From contig JAOANR010000004.1 of NCBI GenBank assembly GCA_030278955.1, positions 20,220,976 through 20,284,975 on the forward strand: a DNA stretch of 64,000 nt. Reading direction: 5' to 3'. The notes beneath the pieces were generated by a model. That model saw only the letters and a program-made list of their open reading frames with translations, was not told the origin of the DNA and did not search any database. A program made the translations under genes and the position numbers. Positions 1 to 9,120 of the stretch are shown piece after piece. The first letter of the stretch is position 1; each line of letters starts with the position of its first letter. The DNA comes from Hygrophila difformis. Taxonomy: Eukaryota; Streptophyta; Magnoliopsida; Lamiales; Acanthaceae.

Positions 1-201
1 CAAATTGTTTTGAACTATGTTATGACTTGATCCTTCACAGGGTACGTAGGCAGCTTGGGAATCTAAATTCTAAGTTCAGTCACAAAATAAATCACAAAAT
101 AAATCACAAAATAAAAATATAACCGAAAGCGTCCTAACACTTAACTCGGGGAAACCGAAACACAACTTCGAGGGCGAAGTTGATATTTAAGGGGGGTAGA
201 C
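1..201 (+). mobile_element. 3' end of internal region of element A' (tail module and PPT)
   Basis: This stretch closely matches 46390-46581 of element A, so it is the last part of the internal region of a related + strand element whose body lies left of the window. It carries the conserved tail with the tacgtaggcagctt motif and ends in the polypurine tract aaggggggtaga at about 189-200. The LTR starts at the next TGTAATACCC. No coding remains here. Confidence 0.8.
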
Positions 202-2719
202 TGTAATACCCGGGAAAATTGTTAAGAGAAATCGGAACTAACTTAATAAATGTTACGAACATCAACCCGATTTCGTAATAAATTCTAGATGGAAATTTCG
301 AACCGTGAATGATCCGGAAAAATCGAGCCGAAAATGTAGAAGGATAAAAGTCCGAAAGAGAGAAGGAAAGGACCCGACGGATCGCACGATGCACCCGGAA
401 CGAAGTTCAGGCGTTGGCCGTGCGCTGGCCACGTGGTACCGCGCCAACTCCGCGTGGGAGCGCTGAACGCGGCAGATCACGCGATCATGGCAATTTCTTG
501 CCAAAATTACGCCTCCCGACTTTGGTAAGTAAATCGGACGAGTGGGGAAGCTTTTACCCGACCTAGGGCTGCCTCCCCCACTCTATTCACCATTGAGCAG
601 CCCCCCAACCACCCTCAATCTCTCCCAAAGCCAAACACCTCTTCGACGAACTTCCGGCGACCTCCCGACGAGTATTCCGGCGAAGACGGGACGAGCGAGA
701 CAAGGCCACTGCCTTCTAGGACCTTGTTAAGTTGTATTATAGTGTGTAGCTCATCCATAAGTCTCAAAAACTCGAAATCTAACCTTCTTTCCTTTGCCAC
801 GATTTCACGTCGGGGGACGAACAAAAAGCGATCGGAGAAGTTGGCCGTTCGTCGCGACCTTAGGACGTCCGGAAAGCCCTTACAGCGACCCTATTCTCTA
901 ACTAAGTAAGTTAGGACCTTACTCTTCAATTTTTATGGTTTATTGTCGTTTAAAACTTAAGATCTAGACAACTAAAATCAGTTTTAAAAAATCCTATTTT
1001 CGACCAATTTCAAAAACTCGCTTAAACCCGACCTTAGGGAATTCAAACCGAAAACTTTTCAACATAGATTTTGTTCATAAGACTTTAACCTATCTTGTGC
1101 CAAAATTTCAGCCATTTTCATAAAGGTTTGATACCCCAAATCGTACCGTAAAGTTGTTGTATAAAAACCGAACGTTTGAAATATAGACAGTTTCATTGAC
1201 TCGACTTGATGCATATTTTTCACCCGTTTCTAAATCGATTCAACCTTGCATTTCTAAACAAAAGTTGTAGATAATTATGTCTAGATTATGCATATCAAAT
1301 TTCATGAATTTTGGAGTTCATTTGTTATGTCAAAACGGACGAATTCAGAACCTGTTCCAAACCGATTTTTGAATCCGCGCGCAAGCAGCGTGTTGGTGTC
1401 GATTTTTGAACATCTAAAACTCATTATTTCCGAAATCTTAAAACATGAAAGTTTTTCATTAAGGTGTTATCTACATCCTGTAAAAATTTCGGACCAATTG
1501 GATTTAAAATAAATTTTTAATCGGCGTTGCACCAAACCTGTGTCAGGATCAGTCCTTTGGGCAGAAATCTTCTTTTGTAAAGAACTCGAAATTTGACTCA
1601 CTTCGAAACCTTATTTCCAAAAACATAAAAATTGAAAGTTGTTCGTATGTGTGTCCTTGAGCTAGTGTGTAAATTTTAGAATTTTTGGTTAAAAGATGAA
1701 TTTTTAATTTAAAAAGGCGTAAACTATGACGAACTGGATTTTTCGAACTTGCGAAAACTCGAATTATGAAATGCGATATCGAATCCTTTGTATACGACGA
1801 AACATAAACTTTCGAAAATCCTGTTCACTAGGCTGAGCCGATCTTCATGCAATTATTTTTTAGACTGCCACGTTAGTGGTCTCCCTACTATCTGAGATTG
1901 CCTCGTTAGTGATCTCGCGCGCTGTATTTATTTGGATTGCCTCGTTAGTGGTCCTACTATCTTTGAGAGTGCCTCGTTAGTGGTCCTACGATTTGAGATT
2001 GCCTCGTTAGTGATATCCCCGGTATGATGTCCTCTTCTTAGTTTGCGGGATAAAAATATAAAAGACTTGTGTGCGTATTTAATTATGCTGAAATTATTTA
2101 TCACGTTTTAAATTATGCTTCTAAATTACATTTTTAAATTATGCTTTTGAATTATGCTTTTAAATTATGTTCTTAAATTATGTATTCTTGTCTTGAATAA
2201 ATTAATCGTGTTCTTCCGCAGCGAGTAAACTGTGAATTTTAAATTAATTTCGTAATGCATGAAGAGTGTAATTTTAATTAAACACATGTAACCCATTAAA
2301 TTGTTTTGTTAGGAATTGACTTACGCGGTATATTTTTATACTGATAAACCCGTTGTTATTTTTCTTTTACAGAGCATGTCGAGTGACGCATGCTCATGCA
2401 TTGGGGGAAACTATTTCATAAACACTTTTATTTCTTGCACTTCAGTACTGTTTTAAATCGGGCCTGTTAAACCCGAGTTTTGGCTATGTAGGCCGTGATT
2501 ACTTTTCCGCTGCATTTACTCTATTTCGTGCATAGATGATTACTACTTCCGTATTTTGAACTAAGTATTATTATTTTCCGGGCTCAATATTGAAATGCTT
2601 TTAAATCTTTTACGTACCCATAAGCCTTGCATTTCCTTAGTGAGCTCGGGAAGTCGTGCCTTGCTAGGGAGATGTGGCGGTGACATCCCGGCCTGGGTTA
2701 TCAAATCTGGGGTGTTACA
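202..2719 (+). repeat. LTR of element A' (family A), complete
   Basis: The LTR starts TGTAATACCCGGG directly after a polypurine tract and ends GGGGTGTTACA, giving TG...CA termini and about 2518 bp. It is homologous over its length to the LTR at 39103-41281, but keeps about 390 bp (roughly 1250-1640) that the other copy lacks. It holds a tandem repeat of GCCTCGTTAGTGGTC units at about 1866-2020. A donor-like GTAAG hairpin lies at 906-922 and an acceptor-like tttcttttacag at about 2361-2372. Because an internal tail precedes it and no PBS follows, it is a 3' LTR. The small open frames inside it look like chance. Confidence 0.88.
1866..2020 (+). repeat. Minisatellite in LTR A' (gcctcgttagtgg units)
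   Basis: Five or so imperfect units of the form TGAGATTGCCTCGTTAGTGGTCCTAC occur in tandem. The same array, with different copy number, is at about 40385-40590 and 47880-48010. Confidence 0.85.
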
Positions 2720-2813
2720 ACCTTGACTTGGGAGCGCTTACTAGAGACAAACTTTGCTTTAGTCTTAAACGTCGATCAAGAACACTTAGCTTGCTCACAT
2801 CTATTATCTCCCT
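2720..2813 (+). mobile_element. Scrap of a retrotransposon 5' leader
   Basis: The sequence around 2735-2790 (actagagac...cttagtc...cttagc) aligns with the leader between PBS and gag of family B (about 51325-51395 and 56285-56340). It therefore looks like a fragment of a related element's untranslated leader, trapped between LTR A' and the truncated LTR of array C. No gene is seen. Confidence 0.55.
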
Positions 2814-3740
2814 TTACAGTAAGTGAGTTCTTGAACGTTCTAGAGTTGATCGATTTGTCCAAAATCGCCACGAACGGATCTACGCAACACGTTCTTCTTC
2901 TCCTTTGGCTACGAACGTGTTTTGCAAGTAAAGATCCGTAAGTTAGAAGGTTGATTGTGATCTTAAAGCAATAAGGAAACTTGATTTACACCTTACCAAC
3001 AATCCAATGCCTGCAAATCCTTGATCTACACACTACCTTGGTTGAATTTGATTGCCGGAAGTTCGCCGGAAGTTCGCCGGAAGGGTGTTTGGCTTTGGGA
3101 GAGTTTGGGAGAGTTTTTGGGATGAAGTATTGGTGTGGAGGCTGAAAATGGGGTGTTAGGGGTGGAGTTTGGCCATTAAAGGGACAAGGAATCCCGGATT
3201 TAGAGGCCTAAGCCGACAAATGAGCGGCTGCTACAGTAGCCTAGTGTGCTACAGTAGCCTAGTGCTACAGTAGCCACGTGCTACAGTAATTTTAATTTTT
3301 TTTTTTTTTTTTTTTTAATATTAAGATTCCTTATCTACAAAAAATAAAAATCATAATGTGGGAATTATCCATGATCGTTGGGACAATTTGATAAACTCGT
3401 TTCGAGTTGCTATCTTCCGGTAAATAATAAATTCCGCTCTCTCGGAATTATTTCGGTTTTAATAATTTAAATCCAATTCTTTATTTTTGAATTTAAATTT
3501 TTCGATGGCGATTTCTCGGGTATTACAATCTACCCTCCTTAAGAAACAACTTCGTCCCCGAAGTTGCGCGACTTATTGATCGATTGATTGATTGCGATTG
3601 TATCATTGTGTTTTGTTGTTTGATATTATTTGACTGAACCCAGAATTGAAATTTCCAAGTTGCCTACGTACCCTGTGAAGGGATCAAGTCATTACGTAGT
3701 TCAAAACAATTTGAATTTGTTTTTTTCCTCGGGTGTTACA
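2814..3740 (-). repeat. Truncated 3' LTR of family C, left copy
   Basis: Homology with the intact LTRs (11263-12186 and 19711-20632) begins at 2814 and runs to TGTTACA at 3740. Read on the minus strand it keeps the LTR 5' end and has lost about 2.1 kb of its 3' part. Its T-run at about 3297-3316 is longer than in the other copies. Confidence 0.88.
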
Positions 3741-3757
3741 TCCTCCCCCCCTTAAGA
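3741..3757 (-). other. Polypurine tract, C unit 1
   Basis: On the minus strand this reads cttaagggggggaggа-like purine sequence immediately before TGTAACACCCGAGG, the LTR start. It lies 3' of the pol stop codon, where second-strand priming is expected. Confidence 0.8.
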
Positions 3758-3759
3758 AT

Positions 3760-3781
3760 ACAGTTATGTCCCCATAACTGT
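3760..3781 (-). other. Conserved stem-loop before PPT, C unit 1
   Basis: ACAGTTATG and CATAACTGT form a perfect 9-bp inverted repeat around a 4-nt loop. The pol stop codon lies inside it. The same hairpin is present in C unit 2, A, B1 and B3, with one mismatch in B2, and is decayed in E. Confidence 0.7.
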
Positions 3782-6700
3782 GGTCCGGTCGTCTTGGAAG
3801 AGGGTAGGGTAACGTTGCCGCATGTCGGCTTCCAATTCCCAGGTTGCCGTCTCCATTTCGTGGTTGGACCACAAGACCTTGACCATCCTTACAGTTTTAT
3901 TCCTTGTCACCCTTTCCTTGTGGTCGAGTATTTTCACCGGGGTTTCTTCATAGGTCAAGTCATCATCTAGTTCGATTACGTCCGGTTGGAGTACATGTGA
4001 TGCGTCGGGCACATACTTCTTTAGTTGGGAGACGTGAAACACGTTGTGGACGCGTGCTAGTTGAGGCGGCAGTGCTAGCCGGTACGCTAGATTCCCCACT
4101 TTCTCGAGGATCTCATACGGCCCTATGTATCGTGGGCTCAGTTTCCCTCGCTTGCCAAAGCGCATTACGCCCTTCATCGGCGAGACCTTCAGCATGACCT
4201 TGTCACCGACTTGAAATTCCAAGTCCTGCCGTCTCACGTCCGCATAACTCTTTTGCCGGTCCTGAGCGACTCTCATCTTCCCCTGGATAACCTTAACTTG
4301 CTGAGCCATGTCCTCCACCAGTTGTGGCCCTACTGTCATTACTCGATCGTTCTCTTCCCAACTCAATGGGCTCCGGCATCTTCGTCCATATAGTGCCTCG
4401 AAGGGCGCCATGCCGATGCTCGCATGGTAACTGTTGTTATAGGAGAACTCGATCAATGGTAAATGGTGCTCCCAACTTCACTTGAATTCCAACACACAAG
4501 CCCTCAACATGTCCTCCAGCGTCTGTATAGTTCGCTCCGTCTGTCCATCAGTCATAGGGTGGAACGCCGTACTCATCTTTATCTGTGTCCCCAGAGCTGC
4601 TTGCAGCTTGGTCCAAAACTGGGAGGCGAATCTGCTATCCCTATCCGAGATGATGTCATGCGGCACCCCGTGCCGGCGCACCACATTGTCTACGTACGCT
4701 CTTGCTAGTTGGTCCATTGTCCAAGTGTCCTTCATCGGGATGAAGATGGCGGCCTTCGTTAACCTATCCACGATCACCCAGATCTTATTCATTCCTTTTG
4801 GCGAACGTGGTAACCCTGAAACGAAATCCATAGAGATACTATCCCACTTCCAGCTTGGGATCTCCAATGGTTGCATTAATCCTAAGGGCTTTTGCCGTAC
4901 GGCCTTGATCTTCTGGCAGGTAAGGCACCTTGCCACGAATTCGGCCACCTCTCTCTTCATGTTTGGCCACCAATAATTTTTCTTCAAGTCCTTGTATAGC
5001 TTATCCCCTCCGGGGTGGACCGAGTAGGGGGTGCTATGTCCTTCCTCCATCACCTTCTTCTTCAGATCTACGGATTCCCGCGGTATACACCATCTTCCCC
5101 TGAAGCGGATGCTCCCGTCCTCATGAATCTGGAAATCTACTGTCTTTCCTTCGGCAATGCTTCTCCTTATTTCCTTCATCTGTTCGTCACCCGACTGGGC
5201 GAGTCGTATCTCTTCGTATACGGTAGGGCTTACTACCATTGCGTTGACGACCTCGGTTACCGTACCGGGATGCACCAGTTCCAGGCTTAATTTCGCCAAA
5301 TCTCTGTACAACTCGACCGGTATCACCAGTGAGTTCGTGACGTGTTGCGCCTTCCGACTCAAGGCGTCGGCCACGACGTTGGCCTTGCCCTCGTGATACG
5401 CAACTTCTAGGTCGTAATCTTTGATCAGTTCCAACCATCTCCTCTGCCTCAAGTTCAGTTCTCTTTGCGTGAATATGTACTTGAGGCTCTTATGGTCGGT
5501 GAACATCCGACACTTCCGCCCATAGAGATAGTGTCTCCAGATTTTCAGGGCAAACACGACCGCGGCCAGTTCCAGGTCGTGCGTCGGGTAGTTTTGCTCG
5601 TGCGGTTTCAGTTGTCGTGATGCGTACGCTATGACCTTTTGATCCTGCATCAGTACGCATCCCAGTCCTTCTCTCGAGGCGTCGCTATACACCTCGAAGT
5701 CTCCATGCTCCGATGGTAGCGCCAACACCGGCGCCGTGGTAAGTTGTTTCTTCAGTTCCTGGAACGCGGCTTCGCACTCGCCCGTCCAGTCATACTTCAC
5801 CCCCTTCTTCAGCAGTTGCGTCAATGGGCGGGCGATTTTGGAGAAGTCTTGGACAAATCGCCTGTAGTAGCCTGCCAGTCCGAGAAAACTTCTTATCTCC
5901 GTTGGGCTCTTCGGTGGTACCCACTCGGTTACAGCCGAGATCTTTGCCGGGTCCACCGCCACTCCGCTGGCGGATACGATATGCCCAAGGAATGTTACTT
6001 CCCTCAGCCAGAAGTCGCATTTGGACAACTTCCCATATAGCTGATTCTCTCGGAGGATCCTCAGCACTTTATGCAAGTGCTCGGAATGTTCCTCCTCGTC
6101 CCTTGAGTAGACCAAGATGTCGTCTATGAATACCACTACGCATTTATCTAATAGTCCTCGGAACACGTTGTTCATGAGGTTCATGAACATCGCCGGGGCG
6201 TTCGTCAATCCGAATGACAGTACTGTGAATTCGTAGTGCCCATAGCGAGTCCTGAACGCTGTCTTCGGGATGTCCTTCTCAGCAATTCGCATCTGATGAT
6301 ATCCCGAACGCAGGTCGATCTTGGAGAACACAGTAGCTCCCTTCAGCTGGTCAAATAGATCCTCGATTCTGGGCAACGGGTACTTGTTCTTGATAGTGAC
6401 TTGATTAAGTCCTCTATAGTCGATACACAGTCTCAGACTCCCATCCTTCTTTTTGACGAACAAGACCGGTGCTCCCCATGGAGACGTACTCGGTCGAATA
6501 TATCCCTTTTCCAGCAATTCTTCGAGCTGTTCCTTTAGCTCCTTCATCTCCGGCGGTGCCATGCGGTAAGGAGCCTTTGATACCGGTTCCGTTCCCGGGA
6601 TGAGATCTATGGTGAACTCGAGATCCCTCTCAGGGGGCATGCCAGGAACGTCATCTGGAAACACATCCGGGTACTCTCTCACCACCGGAATGTTGTCTAT

Positions 6701-8440
6701 CTTTACTCCTTCAGCCTCGAGGTTGTGAACGTAGCATGCGTATAGCGTGTGGCCCTTACGCATTAGGCTACCTAACTCTAGGACGTTGACTATCTTGTTA
6801 GATTTCTTAGGGGGTTGAGAGTAGAAGATGACTCTTTTCCCCCTACTTTTTGACAGCGTGATCTTTTGCTTTTGACACTCGATCACGGCCTTATACCGGG
6901 TTAGCCAATCCATTCCTAGTATGACGTCAAAGTCTCTGACGTTGAACTCTACCAAGTTTGCGAAAAACTCTACGTTCTTTATCACTATGGGTATTCCATT
7001 GTAGCGTTTAGAGCAGGTTATTACTTCTCCAGAGGGCAGTTGGATGCCTAAGCTAATCATCTCGCACTTAGGTAGATCTAGTTCAGTTACGACTCTCGAA
7101 GATAAAATCGAACAACTGGCTCCGGAATCAAATAAGACTCTAAGTGGAGTACTTAGGACATGGAAAGTACCTGTCATCACGTCACCATGCGCGGGTATGT
7201 CAGCCTGGTTGATCACGTTCAACCTCCCCATCGGCCTCCCTTGATTGGCTGGCTGGTTTTGATTTGGGTTTGCGTTTTGCTGCTGGTTCGGAGGGCGCTG
7301 GTTCGGGTTTGGAGGAGGCCGATATCCTTGATTGTTGCCATTCCTACCCCCCTGGTTGAACGGCTTGTTAGGTCCAATGACCAAGTCTTCTCTTTTCGTG
7401 ATGTTCTCGAGTCGGGTTCGACATTCCTCCCTCCGATGGCCAATTCGGCCGCACCGGAAGCACTCGCCCATCTGAGGACATTTCCTCACCAGGTGCGGCC
7501 TGCCACACCTTGGGCACGGCGGCACTCGTCCTCCTTGGTTGACATTCCGACCATTGTTGTTTTGAGCATTCCCGTTCGGCCCTCGCCGAAAGTTGTTCCC
7601 GCCAGTAGTGTTGCTCGCCCGGTTATCCCTGTTCCTTTTGTCTGGGCCTTGCGCCCCTCGGCTAGATTCCCCAGCAGCCTTCCTCTTTAGCTGTTGCACT
7701 CGTGCTACTGCTACTGCCCGATCGTAGACAGATTGCAAGTCCGGGTAATTAACTCCAGTAATCACCTCTCGAATCGACAAGTTCAATCCCATTTCGAACT
7801 TTTGCGCCTTTTCCCCGTCAGTAGGTACCATCCTGGGCGCAAATCTCACCAATTCCTTAAACCGTGCATAGTATTCTTGAACAGATTTCTCTCCCTGCTT
7901 CAGGGATGAGAACTCCTCGTACAGTGCTGCCTTAGTACTCATCGGGTAGAAGCGCTCCCGGAGTAACTCCATGAACTCGTTCCACGAGTAAGGTTCGTCA
8001 TCCTCTGCCAGCTTCCCTTGGGTAGCCTGCCACCAGTCGTCGGCCTCGCCACCCAGATAGTACGAGGCCACATGGACCTTCTCCCCCTCCGGGCATCTCA
8101 CCGCCTTTAGCAATTTGTCGAAGGTTCTCAACCATTCTTCCAGCTTAGCGGGGTCTTCCTCCCCGACGTAATAAGAAGGTCGGTAGGGGTTCACCGCAGC
8201 TAAGTAGTTGATTCTCGCTTCCGGTGGTGGTGCCGCGACAGCTCCACCCTGGTTAACGTAAGCATTACCCAGTGCGATTAGTAATTCCTCCATATTTTTC
8301 AGTCGCCCTTCCGTAGGGTTGGGCATTGGTCCTGCCGGGTTTGGCACCTCCGCGTTAGGTGCCTGCTCATTGGTTTGTCCCGGCGTGCCGTGGGTGTTGG
8401 GGGTGGCAGGGAAGGTCCTTGGTCGTCCTCGAGGCGCCAT
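3764..8440 (-). pseudogene. gag-pol: gag-pol polyprotein, C unit 1, with one in-frame stop in integrase
   Basis: This is a single-frame Ty3/gypsy polyprotein read from an ATG at 8440 (MAPRGRPR), just after an AG. An upstream in-frame TTG is not needed. In order: retrotransposon gag domain (about residues 120-205, [11 protein letters not shown]); two zinc knuckles near 320-345 ([13 protein letters not shown] and [14 protein letters not shown]); protease with DSGAS near 440; RT with FIDD near 773; RNase H with YSDAS near 923; integrase HHCC near 1143-1180, then catalytic D, D and E in [14 protein letters not shown] and TDGQTER near 1206-1290. A TGA at 4478-4480 follows LEFK where A and E have Gly. 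The frame then resumes without shift for about 230 residues and ends in a chromodomain-like segment (VKVLWSNHEMETATWELE). Domain order and tail fit Del/Tekay chromoviruses. Apart from the TGA the frame is intact. Premature termination would remove the integrase C-terminus; readthrough is possible but unproven. Confidence 0.92.
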
Positions 8441-8490
8441 CTGTTGCAAGAACAGGTGATTTAGATTTTAAGGAAAATATAATAAAGGGT

Positions 8491-8655
8491 TTATACAATG
8501 ATTATCGAAACCCCAGGGTCTAGGGTTTCAGGGTCTTGGGTTTCAAGGTTTAAATGAGTCGTGCGTTTGAGATGGATTTGTTGTTTGGTTTGTTGGGAAT
8601 CAAAGTGAGCGTTCATCATTTTGATCATTAAGTTCATCATGTCTTGGTTAGCCAT
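8491..8655 (-). CDS. Short gag-upstream ORF, C unit 1 (54 codons)
   Basis: On the minus strand an ATG at 8655, directly after ttcttgcgctag, opens a 54-codon frame starting MANQDMMNLMIKMMNAHFDS and ending TAA at 8491-8493. Its first 20 or so residues resemble the start of the 175-codon ORF at 41654-42181 in element A, and both sit between PBS and gag and begin right after an AG. After that the frame runs through cctgaaaccctag-type repeats and shows no similarity. I read it as a truncated remnant of the same upstream ORF. Function is unknown. Confidence 0.45.
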   Translation of the reverse strand: MANQDMMNLMIKMMNAHFDSQQTKQQIHLKRTTHLNLETQDPETLDPGVSIIIV

Positions 8656-9105
8656 CTAGCGCAAGAAAAAGATCTAGGTTACAACATGATGCTTCTAGGT
8701 TCTCTAAGGTATAGAAATGCAATATGCACATGCAGTGATGATCCCCCCGAAAAAAAAAAAATTTTATGCATACATTTATTTATCCATGGGTTTAAAAAAA
8801 ATAAATTTATTCCGTGGATAGACTAACATAAGGATAAAAGGTTTGGGCCGCTATATTGGCCGAAAGAAATAAATTATTTGGGCTTTAAATAAAAACAAGG
8901 TTATTGGGCCAAAATAATTTCTTGGGCTTCTAAAAAAAAAATTTTGGGCTAAAAAAAAATTTGGGCTTTAACTTCAAAATAATAATTGGGCTCTTTAAAA
9001 TATATTACTAGTTTAGAAGTAATAACTTTAAAAATAATAATACTTGAAAATAATAGTTTAAAAATATTACGGGCTCTTTAAAATAGTAGTTTTAAAATAT
9101 TCCGG
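8656..9105 (-). other. 5' leader of C unit 1, AT-rich
   Basis: This non-coding leader between PBS and the short upstream ORF contains A-rich runs and repeated gggct(t) motifs (8840-9110). No gene is seen in it. Confidence 0.7.
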
Positions 9106-9117
9106 GCTCTGATACCA
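9106..9117 (-). other. Primer-binding site (tRNA-iMet), C unit 1
   Basis: On the minus strand this is TGGTATCAGAGC, complementary to the 3' end of plant initiator tRNA-Met, three bases after the LTR end TGTTACA. Confidence 0.9.
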
Positions 9118-9120
9118 CAC

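Noticed and set aside
2723..2941. 72-codon ORF across the junction of the leader scrap and LTR C
   Set aside because: It crosses a clear mobile-element junction and its sequence is explained by the two repeats.
4478..4480. TGA in C pol as programmed readthrough or recoding
   Set aside because: The position is inside integrase, where related elements have Gly and where no Ty3/gypsy element is known to recode; treated as a nonsense mutation.
4482..4976. 164-codon + strand ORF opposite integrase (copy at 12928-13422)
   Set aside because: Antisense shadow of a clearly recognisable integrase frame.
7160..7690. 176-codon + strand ORF opposite gag of C (and the copy at 15606-16136)
   Set aside because: It lies antisense to the zinc-knuckle region of gag, has no domain and is explained by the codon composition of the real frame.
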